DNA of 64,000 bases, from contig NC_063015.1 in NCBI RefSeq assembly GCF_020509005.1, forward strand, positions 2,356,001-2,420,000, given 5' to 3'. Positions 32,617 through 44,549 of the stretch are shown one piece after another; the stretch's first letter is position 1, and every line of letters begins with the position of its first letter. The notes beneath the pieces are model-generated. The model searched no databases, had not been told where the DNA came from, and saw only the letters and a program-made list of their open reading frames with translations. A program made the translations under genes and the position numbers. The stretch comes from Fulvia fulva. Taxonomy: Eukaryota > Ascomycota > Dothideomycetes > Mycosphaerellales > Mycosphaerellaceae.

Positions 32617-33225
32617 TCTAGAATACCTTCGAGTTATAGCTCTCGTAGCTATCGATAGTAAGTAGTCTCTATACCCTAGTCGTACGAGCTATAGTATACT
32701 TCTAGAAATGCTCTAGCTACCGTATACCAAACTTATTATTAGTCTAGCCGTTCTCTATTAGCCCGATTGTCTAGTCTAGACCTAAGTTGCCGTCTTAGTA
32801 CTAGGTACTAATATACTATTTATCTATAAGGATAACGTAGGGTAGGAGCGCTATTCCGTCTATATAGATAGTCTTAATCACTATTACCTATTCTCTATTG
32901 CCCTATTAAACGACCCTACTACGCCTTTCTAAATCCGTAACGACGCTCTAAGACGTAATAATACCTATTATAAACTCTATCTCTTTAAGTTATAGATGTC
33001 CTAGTTAACGATACTATACTTCTCCTTTATATTACGTATAAGTAAGAACTACTTCTTAATAACGTCTAGATCTTCTATTAGGGCTCGCTAACGATCGTAT
33101 CTACGTATTATACGAATCTTTAGCTCACGATACCGCCTAATAAACCTGTCTGTCTAATTAAGACTAGTAGGCTTAAGACCCTTCTCTTATAGTAATAAAT
33201 CGGAATCCGTACCGGACGGAGCTTT
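32617..33225 (-). mobile_element. Pogo-A, 5' part of transposase (RIPed)
   Basis: The minus strand holds the DDE_1 core: KTIYIDGIALLPYVIL, DGNLGLD and LLTINSYESYNSKVF. Joined at the target duplication to 24009 and downward, the frame continues into a RIPed form of the Pogo hallmark SHLLQPLDVG (read as SYLL, stop, LLDIG). The N-terminal end is cut where LINE-2 begins. Confidence 0.75.
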
Positions 33226-36200
33226 TTTCATCGATCTCTACGCCAAAACAAGACACATTCGAAAGCTCTTATCAAGGCCATTCTAACGATATACAAAGCA
33301 GGCCACTGCCCCTAGGACTAAGGGAGTTCTACCTTATTTAATCTAGACAGCTTAAAGCTCTCCTTACCCTGTTTCTTTAGCTCTAAACGCCGCGGAGGTG
33401 CCTAGCTACATTAGGCAACTCCTAGGCAATAGTAGCCTAGGCTATAGTACTAACGGCGCCTACGGCCCTATAGGCAAAGCCCCCCTAAGACAACTGGCAG
33501 CAACTTATAGAGGACGTAAAAAGTATAGAAACTAACGATCAGCTCCCTTACCGGTCTCTATAGGTAATGATTACTTAGCTACGTACGGCGCTTATACTAT
33601 CGTATTACCGAGGGCAATAAGAAATAAGGACGACGTCCTAGGCGATTAGTAAGGCCACCCGGAATCAATACCTCTATAGCTAGGTATCGGTCGCGGTATC
33701 GATACTAGGCCCCCGCCTAACGTACGATATAGTTACGATCCGTATTATAGCAAAGGAAGACTAGGCCGAAGTTACGAAGCTATCGAACAAGGAGCTCGCC
33801 TAACGAATCAACTAACCAGGGGTGGTCGTAGTGAACTAATAGTCTAACGGCACTCTATAGATCTATACTAGCTCTACTACTACTAGGAGGCACCTAGAGG
33901 CATAGCTATAGTAGGTATCTAAGGTTATAGTATTAGCGAAGGTCTTAACGAAATAATTCACGATCCTAGTCTACGACATGCCTAAGGAGTTTGACCTAAC
34001 TAACTAGGGTCACCTACGCGCTCTCTAAGAGGACAACCCGGTCACTCTTAACTCTCTAATCTAGAAGGCGACTTGGCTCTATAGGAAATGGCTAGAAGGC
34101 AAGAAGGCCTCGGCGCTAATAGTATAGCTATAAGACGCGAAAGCGGCGGATCTAGCGATAGAACAAGGCCTAGTCTAGCAATGTAGCCTCAAGATAGTAG
34201 AAAAGTACTCCTTATCCTTTCGTGTCCTCTAATACTTTAAATACTAATAGTATAGACACCAAACCTATACGTGTATAAACAAGTAGGCCTACTCGAACTA
34301 TATAGGAGACTATATATCTAGGGACTATATATCGACTACGAGACGGTACGCGAACTGTCCGGGGCACTACCTATCGTATAGTACGGAATGCCTATAGCGG
34401 AAACTAGCGAAAAACAAGGCAATCACAAACAGAACCGTCGCCCTAAGATTCTACGGCGACCGTAAGGCTAGCCTATACCGGAACTAACTAGCGGCGGTCG
34501 GGTATAAGCGCCCTAGGGCCGAGAACGATATAAAGGATGCGCAACCTAGGGCGTACGGGAGGCCACGTGCTCTACTAGATACGGCGAGGGAATCTAACTA
34601 GGCCCGGCTCCCCTTTAGTATATAGCCGATAGGCGTAGACTAGGACGTATAGGGCAGTAGGACATAGGACGATATAGAGGAAATGATTGTCGATACCGAT
34701 AACTAGACTCGATACGCTTAGTATTATCTAGTATAACGTCAACTATAGCAAGGATATAGTCTAGAACCATTTCCTATACGAGGCGGACCCGCGCGTCCAC
34801 TACGTCCTTATAATCTAGGAGCTATAGATTAACCCGTACTATAAGAGACTAACGACCTACAAGTTACTAGGCTATACGACATGCCTACGAGGCGACGGTA
34901 GACCCCGTACGTACTTCTATATTAGTAAGGACATACTAGAATCCGACTAGGAGGTAGTGTACTACGTAGACGAAGAAGGCGGGGGCGATATTACCTCCCT
35001 CTACGTAGGTAGCACCTAGATATACAACCTATATATACAACCGCTAGCCTCGAGGTCTAGCCGCGACCTAGGGGTCTATAGACACCTAGACAGTACGCTT
35101 AAGAGACAAGGGTGCCATATCGTAGTAGGAGACTTTAACATATACTACCCTTCCTAGGAAAGCCTTATATAGCCGCACCCTATAGCCGACGAAGTACTCG
35201 ACTTGATAGCGAGTAACGCAATTGCCCTTAATACCCCGAAGGACCTAGGCACCTAGAAGAGAGGGGGACTCTAAGGCACGATCGACCTCTCCTAGATCTT
35301 AGATAGCTACTACTACACGGTAACCTACTATAGGATCGAACATAAACTCGAGGCGTCGTTAGACTATATACTAGTTAGGACCTCTATTACGATATAGATA
35401 TAACGTATACTAGCGAGAACCCCTAAGCTAAACTAGGGAAAGGCCTACTAGGCTAATATCTAGGCGTACCTCGATAACTCTAAGAGGCTAGTCTAGATCG
35501 CGTAGTAGCAATATAACAGTAAAGACGAGATAGACGAAGCAGTCTAGGGGTTAATAGACGAAATAAGAAAAGCGACCTTACTTCACGTTCCGCTTACCTA
35601 ACTAACGATATAGTCCAAACTATACTAGACGCCGGAGTGTACTACGGTAGTAAGAGAAGTAAGGAGAGCCCGCCGGGTGTGGACGAGCAGCTATAGCGAG
35701 GAGGCCTAGAACGTATATAGGGAGGTATACTAATAGAAGAAAGCTATAATACGAAGGGAGAAAGCAGTCGGCTAGAGGGCTATAGTAGAAGAAATCGCCG
35801 GCAAGCTAGAGAGGATGTAGAAGCTAGCGAAATGGGCCCGACAGGACCCTATATAGGGCCCCTCCTTCTCTATCCTAGCGCTATAATCGCCTAGTAGCCC
35901 GGTTAGCGACCCCGGGGCTAAGGCGCGTCTACTAGCTAGTAAGTTCTTCCCGCCCCTAGTCGAGGCTAATCTAAGCGATATAAACAGCTCTACTCCCCTA
36001 GCCCCTAGTATCGCGGTCTAATAGGAGGTATCCGAGGGAGAAGTTGCCGCTATACTAAGGAAGTTGCTAGCGAAGAAAGCCCCGGGGCCGGATAGGATCC
36101 TAAACGAGCTACTAAAGAAGTGTAGAGATCAACTAGCCCTAGTAGTTATAGCGATCTTTAACGCCTACCTATAGACCGGATACTACCCGATAGCTTTTAA

Positions 36201-38192
36201 ACAATCGACGATAGTGGTCCTACGTAAGCCGTAGAAGGAAGACTATACGTAGGTGAAGTCGTACCGCCTAATTACGCTCCTTAACACTCTTAGGAAGGCG
36301 CTTAAGAAGCTGGTTATAACGAGACTCTCCGAGGCGGTAGAGGAACACTCCCTACTCCCGGACACCTAGATAGGTGCGCGCCTATAGCGATCGACGCTAT
36401 CCGCGATAGAACTTATCACCTCTTAGGTAAAGGCTATCTAGTATAAGAATAGGGACAAGGTAGCTTCCTTACTTAGCCTAGACATATTAGGAGCCTTCGA
36501 CTACGTGTTATACCCGCGGCTACTCTACATCCTAAGGTCGAAAGGACTCCCTAAGTAGCTTGTCAACTTCGTACGGTCCTACCTCCAAAACCGTAGTACG
36601 TCGATCCTAGTCGGCTAGTATAGAAGCCTATTTTAAGCAGTCTATACTAGAATCCCGTAAGGCTTAACGCTAGTACCTATTCTGTTCCTCTTCTTTATAG
36701 CGACGCTACTCCTAGCCCTAGAATCCCAGAACACCGCTACGAGCGGCTTCGTAGACGACATAAATATCCTAGCGTAGTCTTCCTCGACTAAGGAGAACTG
36801 TAGGCTACTAGAAGAGAAGCACAAGATCTACGAGGACTAGGCTAGGAGGCACGGGGCTCGGTTTGCCCTAGAAAAGTACAATCTGATACACTTTACGCGC
36901 CGGCCACGGTTCTATAATATATAAGCTTCTATCTAGATATAGGGGTATACGACTAACCCGGCAAATCAGCTTAGGATCCTCGGACTATAGGTAGACCCGG
37001 CGCTACGGTAGAGGAAGTACGTATAGGTAATATTACGGAAAGCTAAACAGAATATAGCATTATGCTAGAGGCTCACTACGTCTATATAGGGGGCGGACTT
37101 CCGGTAGTTACGACTTCTATATACGGCTATTATACGGCCAGTCTTTACCTATAGTAGCTAAGTATAGTCCTTAGGCGAGAGGGCCTACCTATTAAAGGGA
37201 CTCGTTACGCCGCTAGCGAAGATCTAAAACCAATGCCTAAGGAAGGTCACCGGGGTATATAAGTCGATACTAACGAGGATGCTTAAGCACGAGACCGCTA
37301 TACCGCCGATCGACCTATATATCTAGGGACTACGGACCTCCTACTTAGGCAAGTCGGTACAGTACCTAGTATAGAAGGTTATCGCTAGTATAGTCGTAAG
37401 GGCCCGCGAATTAGTACTAGCGTATAGGGGCATTCGACCCGGAAACGAGCCGAACTACCGGGTAAGGGACGAATAGCTAGTAATATAATAGGAAGGTAAG
37501 AAATCGTTTATAGAGCAACTATAGAAAGAGAGGTGGAACAACTAGGTTGTAGGGTATAGTAGACGCCCTTAGCTAGCGGGACAACCTAAGGAATAGTTAG
37601 CTACAAAATCCGCGGTTAAGCACCCCCCGAAGCTTATCTACTACCGCCTTACGAGGGCATAGAGTAGTATAGTAACCTAACTACGAAGCGAACACATCGG
37701 CCTCTAGGGGTACCTATTATAGAGGAAGGTTCTAGGATATACGAATACTAGCTGCCCCTACGGCTATTGCTCCTAGAACGTACGGTACGTACTCCTCGTC
37801 TGTCCGAGGTGGTCGCTAGGAAGGGGGGAGTAGATAGTAAAGGCGAGGAACCGGACGATTAGGGCACTTCTTAATAACGCTAAGGACCTACGGCGTATTA
37901 CGAACTAGATACTAGAGAAGGGCTAGCTAGAACAGTACCGCCTAGTAGGAGTAGTATAGGAAGAGAGGACACGACGTAGCGCGACGAGACCGGCTAGGAG
38001 GGGGGGCTAACGGGGTAGTGATATAGACTACGTACGTTTAGAGGGAAAGCTAAACTAGATAAGGAGTAGTCGGGGGCGGGAAGGGTTTTCACCTATTCGG
38101 GTTTCCCTTTGTACATAACAATAGATATATACCTATATAGGCCGGATAGGGTCCTAGAACAGGGGAATAACAAATCTATCTATCTATCTATT
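33226..38192 (+). mobile_element. LINE-2, near full-length Tad1-like LINE (RIPed)
   Basis: About 5.0 kb. ORF1 (about 33.5-34.6 kb) ends in zinc-knuckle remnants. ORF2 holds an AP-type endonuclease (34.7-35.4 kb; YNVNYSKDIVQ and GDFNIYYPS), reverse transcriptase (36.0-37.0 kb; LLSLDILGAFD and FVDDINIL) and a C-terminal Cys motif near 37.75 kb. The 3' end is an ATCT microsatellite tail (38.16-38.19 kb). Stops at former Trp/Gln codons throughout. The 5' boundary is approximate. Confidence 0.8.
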
Positions 38193-39999
38193 ATTGTATA
38201 TGCTATTAAGGGGTTTACTAACTATACCTTCCGAAGGTTTATAGCGTAGAGCCTAGTAGGATCGAAGTCTTACCTAGTCGCTACTATTACGTAGGCTCGT
38301 AATAGGTTAGTATAGTACTTCTAAATAGATAGTATAATCTACATTATATAGACTTCCGCTCCTTTCTTACGAGCTAGTTTTGCTACGTAGGCCGCGGAGA
38401 TGTTTACGATATTAATCTCTAGTTCTAGTTCGACAACTCGTTACTTTTGTTTTATATATCGGTACGGTCGCTTTAACGTCTTAACGCCGTCTACCGGTAA
38501 CGGTTATCTAGTATATATACGGAAGTTATCCTCTTCGTCCTCGAACGTTATATAGAACTATAGTTAGGGTATATACTTAGGTAATAATAGCGTAGGAGCG
38601 GTGACTTCGTCGGGGTTATCTTCTACTATCGGCGGTCGATAATTACCTAATAGTACTAGCGTAGCTAGATAGTTAATAGACTATACTATTAGGTACTTAT
38701 TAGACCTCTAGTTTACCTTATAGGTACGGTATTTCAAATAGTTCATTATTATAATGCCCTTCTCCTATTATATCTCTAGTTCGTAGTCTACGAACTAACT
38801 AGAGCCGAGCACGATGTTATACTCTAGTGATTCTACTAAGTAGTAGCTAAGGATTTCGACGTAACCGCCGATATTAAAAGGAAAGTACGTAGACTCGGTA
38901 ATAAGCTCGTTAGCGGAGCCGCTATTAGCTAGTCCTAATTAAAGAGTTTCTTCCTAGAGTCGAGGAAGATTATATATACGAGCGTATACAGAATTTATAT
39001 ACTAAGAGGTAGTACTATAATTAAGGAAGGTAAGAGCTTAATTACTATCTATACTACTAGGCATTATAAGGTAAGGGGACACTCTCGGCCTTAGTACCCC
39101 TCGTATAATAGGCGGTATTAGAGAGCTTACTAATATATATAAAGCGTACTCTAGTCCTTATATTACCGTATCTCGCTATATTTCCTTCTTAGTATTATGT
39201 TCGTAAGTAGGACTAGCGGTTGTCGTACTTAAGCGTTAGTCTAGCTATTTCCCTATTACTAAGGGTTAGCCGGTGTCTATATTATAGAGCTAGTATTCGC
39301 GCGCGGCGGAGGGCGCTTATACTACTTAATAGAGTAGTCTAGCGAGTATACGTTATAGTCTATACGGCGGTAGCGGACATAACCGCCTACTACGATAATA
39401 CTAGCCTTCTCCTTAGGTTCGAGCTTCGTAAGTTCCTTAAATTCGCGCGGCATCTAAGCGTATAGCTTAAGGCCTAAACCTTAGGCTACGCCGGGCGCGG
39501 TAGGTATAGTACCGTTACTACCGCTAGTACTACGAGGTAGTCGTAGTATAGCTAGGGTCTTTGACTTTAGGCACTCGAACTTAGCTTCGAGCTTATAGTA
39601 TAGGTCGACTAAGTCTTCGCGGTCCTTAGTCTCTATAGGCAGTACCTCTATATATTTATAGTTAAGCTTACCCTCGAGTAGGCGGTGATTAGTCTTAGCT
39701 AACAGGTCGTATAAGTTGCGCTGTTCGTCGTACTTAGCGATAAAAATAGGAAATAACTCGTTCTTACCCTACTATAAGACCTAGAGCTTCTAGAAGGCCT
39801 TACCTACGACGTCCTTCTTACTATACTGATCGATAAGGAATTAGATTATACTATTAATAGACTTGAAGGGGTTAACGTAATTACGCTTAGTACGCTTAGA
39901 GGGTACTCGCGGATTATATAGCTAGTATAGGTACCTATCAAGGTAGTTAAGGATATAGCGTAGTCCGTCCTCGATAGTCTAGAACTATATTACGGACAG
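38193..39999 (-). mobile_element. Gypsy-B, gag-protease part (RIPed)
   Basis: On the minus strand: a gag C-terminal region, then a protease-like segment around 38.75-38.95 kb (SGSANELITES, NIVLGSSQFVDYELEI), then the spacer that precedes RT in fungal Gypsy elements (ISAAYVAKLARKKGAEVYI, about 38.35-38.45 kb). RT itself is missing because LINE-2 adjoins at 38.19 kb. The gag continues beyond LINE-3 at 51.43 kb. Confidence 0.65.
39985..39999 (+). repeat. left target-site duplication of LINE-3 (about 15 bp)
   Basis: CTATATTACGGACAG, repeated at 51425-51439. The first bases may belong to the ATCT tail in the right copy. Confidence 0.65.
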
Positions 40000-42900
40000 T
40001 ATATTAGGATCCCGATCTAAGGCGAACTACGATCGACGAAGACTATTTATTCGATAGCCCTTATTAAGACGAGTAATCTACTTAAGTAGTAGCGACCCGC
40101 CTACGCTAGCGGCGGCGTAATCGTAGTATAAAGAACCCTAAAACTAAGGTTCTATTCCCCTAAAGGTAGACCCTAGAGTTACGGAGTTACGGAGGACAAC
40201 TACCTAATTAGGAAGCGCGACCCCGAATAATAGCGAAGGATAGTAACTAACGAGAGCTATAGCCTTACGAACACTCTATACTAAGAGTCAAACCGGGGAA
40301 TAGACTAAGAAAAAACCTAGGACATAAGCTAAGGCCTACTATATAGAAAGTAGAGGCTAACGATAAACAATATAGCGTAGACGACCCTATATACGGAGGC
40401 GGAAGACTTACTAGGGGATAACGAACACCTAGCCCGGATATATAAGAATACTATAGCATAGCTACTAGGAGCGCTAAAAGCGCTATTATACCAAATCCCG
40501 AAGAGAATCTAATAAGCAATATAGAAGGTAGCCTAGAGACTAACTATATAGGTAATAGTAGTAGTAGGTAAGAATTAACCCCCTCCGAAGGCAAGTAAGG
40601 CGGTACGCCTATATATTACTAATCCGGCGGAGAAACAAGAAATCGTAGCCCTAATAAGCAAGGAGATTGTCGATAGAATCGGCCAAAAGGAGGTAGTTAG
40701 AGCGAGGGTAGAGGCAATAGGCGTAGTGAGACTCTTTACCGTATAAGAGTCTAATAGACAAAAGCTAGAGACCTATAAGGAGTAGACTACTAAAGTCGCG
40801 AAGTCGGTACGAGTCTCCTACTAATAGTATACCGTTATCGCCTACGGGGTCCCTAGGACATTTAAGGTCGAAGACCTTCCCTACCTCTAAGTATAGAACT
40901 AGAACACCTCCCTAGGAGTACGACTAACGAAGGCGGTATAGCTATATAAGATAGTAGACTAAGAAAAGACGTATTTATCGCTTATTATCTAGGTAGAGAC
41001 AGCGGAATAAGCTAACTAGATACTAGATAATAGGCTATTCTAGAACTACGAGAGAATAGACACGGAGATCTATTAGAGTAGCTATAGGGTACTACAATGC
41101 TTCTAATGCTAACAGTACGGTTATATAGCCCTAAAATACGGGGAGAAGACCCTAAGGTGTCCTTACTACGTAGGCCTATACTAGGGAAGGGAATGCCTAA
41201 AAAAGGAGAGTAGGTATATATACTACGGTAGAAGGTACCTAGCGTATTTAAGCTAATACCTAGCTAGAATAGTAGTATAAGAACGAGCGAGACAAGTAAG
41301 GATTTCTATACTAGCTAGGTACCCCTAATAACAGTAGGAGGGACCTACCGTATATAAGGGCTTCGAGCCGAGCAAAAGGAAGAGGGTAGAAGAGACGAAC
41401 AAGGGAACCTAACCATAAACGTATCTACCTCCCGGTAGGCCTCGATACCTTAACCGGGCCGCTAACGAACTAGGCTAAATACGAATCTTTAGGGCGCCCT
41501 AGCGGCCCTAGGGCTAGCCGGACAGCGAGATATAGGCTTAGGAGATATAGTAGGTTAGTACGGAAATAGACCTTACGGATAACGAATAATACTATACGAC
41601 GATATTACTATCGTATAGTATAACGTAAACAAAAGTAGGGACAAGGTCTAGCGCTACTTTCTATAAGAGCTAGACCCGCTACGGTACTACGTTATTACGG
41701 TATAGGAACTATAGATTAACCCCTACGTAGGACTCCTAGCTACTTATAATAACCGGAGATACTATACCGTAATCGCGGGCTAACGAGGCGTTATCCCGAG
41801 GATATATATATACGTAAGTAAGACTATAGACCTTGAGTCGTAGAAGGTTATACTACCGTAGTAGGGTAACCTAGGAGACATAACATTAATCTAGATCGAC
41901 ACGACATAAGGCCCTATCTAGATCCACAACTTTTATAACCCGCTACTACGGGGTCGGACGAGTAGGGAACTAGGAACCCTCGCCTACCTAGAGCGGACCC
42001 TAAGCTAAGACATAAAGTAACCACTCCTCGGCGACTTTAATCTCTACTACCTATAGTAGGGACTCGAATTCACTCCCCCGTACGCGTTTCTAGGGGGAAA
42101 GCTACTAGATATAACTGTACGCTACGGAATGGCCTTAGTAATACTAAAGGGAATAGAGACGTAGAAGGCCCGTATAAGTATAAGCACGATCGACCTATAC
42201 TTTCTATTACGAGAACTTAAAGAGAGACTAGTCTAATACCGACCGAACTACGCGCTAGAAGCCTCCTTAGGCTATATCCCTATCTAAACGACGCTAGGGG
42301 TAAAGGCGATAGAGGAGCTAGTAAGCGAACTACGCCGTAACTAGAAGAAGGTACGCTAGGACGATATAAGAGGCTTCCTAATAGCGAACCTACTATAGTA
42401 TAGAGAACTCGAGACGACAGCTTAGCTAGATCAAGTAGCGGAACAGATTACCTCGGTTATATAGTAAGTAGCGGAACAATATACGCCGTTACTCCGGCCC
42501 TTAACGTAGTAGAAGGCCTTCTAGACCCCTAAATACTCTACAAAGGTAAGGGAGGCTAGAAGGGCAAGGCGACAGTAGACGAAGGAGTATACCTAAGAGA
42601 CGTAGGAGCAATACTATCGCGCGACATAAGAGAAGAAGGCATAGATAAGACGCGATAAGCTATAGGACTAGAGAGCGACGATCGGGCTCGTTATAGAAAA
42701 CCCGGAATAGATATAGAGACTTACTAAATAGGCACGACTACCTAAAGAGCAACAAATCCCTTACTTCCCCCTAATCGTAGACCGCGAAGGGATTGCCTAG
42801 GCTACGCCCCGGGGCAAGGCAAAAGTATTAGCCGACTATTTCTTTTCGACGTAAGTAGAGGTAGACCTTACGGACATCGACCCGAGTATATACCCGGAAC

Positions 42901-44029
42901 CCCTAGACATAGATTAGGCGGTTAGCTCTAATATAGTAATAGGAGTTATAAGTAAGCTAAAAGGACGAAAAGCCCTAGGCCTAGATAGGATACTAAATAT
43001 ACTACTAAAAGAGTATAGAGAAGAGATCGCGCCGAGCCTTATAAACCTATTTACCGCGTACCTACGGCTAGGGTATTACCCGAAGCCGTATAGAGAGTCT
43101 ATAACAGTAGTACTACGTAAGCTATAGAAGGAGGACTATACTTAGCCTAAGTCGTATAGACTAATCGCACTTCTAAATACGATAGGGAAGGTCCTAGAAA
43201 AGATAGTAGCCTAGAGACTTACGTAGCTAGCCAAGGATAACTACGTACTCCTAGTAATATAGATAGGGGGAAGAAGCTAGCGATCGATACTAATAGTAAT
43301 AGAGCTAATTACGGAGCAAATTCGGACCCTCTAGCACTACGGTAGGAACCGAGCGGCGTCCTTACTATCCCTCGACATCGTAGGAGCCTTCGATAACGTC
43401 TTATACTAAAGGCTAATACATATTCTATAGTAGAAAGGCATCCCCTAGTAGGTAATAACGTTCGTCTACTCCTTTCTCTAGAAACGGACGACATACCTAG
43501 TCCTAGGAAGGTATACGTCCGACCCGGTAAAGGTAGAGGCTAGAATACCTTAGGGATCTACTCTCTCCCCTATCCTATTTCTAATATTTATGTCTGATCT
43601 AATCCCCCTACTCACCTCTCCGTAAACCTTAGTATCGGGGTTCGTAGACAACATAAACATCCTAGCCTAGTTAGACTCGATAGAAGAGAACTGTCGCCTC
43701 CTCGAAGATAGGTATAAGAAATACGAGGAGTAGGTAAAGAAGTATAGTGCCCGGTTCGCCCCTAAAAAGTACTAACTTATATACTATAGTAAAGCAAGAA
43801 CATACTATAATATAAAGGCGGCGGTAAGAATCTAAGGCTACGAGACTAAGCTATTAGCGGAGCTACGAGTACTAGGGATCTAGCTCGACCCGAAGCTAAG
43901 CTAGAATGTATAGATTAAGAAAGCCTAGAGTCGAGCGTAAGTTAACAAAGCCTCGATAAAGAGGCTTACGGTATCTATATAGGGAGCAACATTCGATAAG
44001 GTAAGAGTAATATATAAGGCGATCGTTAG
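40000..44029 (+). mobile_element. LINE-3, 5' part to mid reverse transcriptase (RIPed)
   Basis: ORF1 (about 40.3-41.55 kb, knuckle remnants near 41.1-41.2 kb), endonuclease (41.6-42.3 kb; YNVNKSRDKVQ and LLGDFNLYYLQ) and reverse transcriptase (42.9-44.03 kb; GSTLSPILFLIFISDL and FVDNINIL, where an RT Asp has become Asn). Interrupted by Gypsy-C at 44029 and resumed at 50326. The 5' end is set by the target duplication; the first 130 bases could still belong to Gypsy-B. Confidence 0.75.
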
Positions 44030-44549
44030 TGTCAGGGCGAGAGCCTGGCCTGTGAGATGCAAGGGTGAAAGCGAGAATGCAGGTGCGAAGTGCAGATGCA
44101 AAAGGGTATGGTATGATTGCTACACAAAACAAAAGACGAAGGAAGCAAGAGAGGCCTGGGGAAGGCCAGATATTTATACGCGACCCTCGCGAGTGCGTGT
44201 CCCCGCATCAACAGGGCTAACCCGTGTGAAGCCGCGCTCAGCAGCTTTGCTCAAAACCTTATTCCAACCTGCCCTACGTTCCGAGTCTTCCACGTGCTTC
44301 TTCCAGGGTCCAGCGCAGTCGCGGGTGCTCGCGGGAGTGCCGTGAGTCACACAGTCACGAGCCGAAGTGAATCTGTCAAGGTTTGGTAGAGGGGTGAATT
44401 TGGAGGGCTGGGTCCCGTAGTGAATGTTGCGGGGCATGTGATTCTTGGCGCTCACACACCAAGCTGGACTGTCACTTCTTGACGACTTCTGAGCACTCTG
44501 AGGCTCTTCTGTCCCCACCTTCTGTACTCTCTGTGGGGAGACCATGACA
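44030..44549 (-). repeat. 3' LTR of Gypsy-C
   Basis: 520 bp, no difference from 49801-50320 seen by eye. On the minus strand it contains the last part of the pol frame. Confidence 0.92.

Noticed and set aside
43309..43494. Short antisense frames in RIPed LINEs and Gypsys (also 25859-26041, 36642-36824, 43896-44132, 52422-52682)
   Set aside because: They lie in or opposite the mutated transposon frames and persist by chance.
44052..44389. Two + strand frames repeated identically in both Gypsy-C LTRs
   Set aside because: They are antisense to the element and duplicated only because the LTRs are; no independent evidence of coding.
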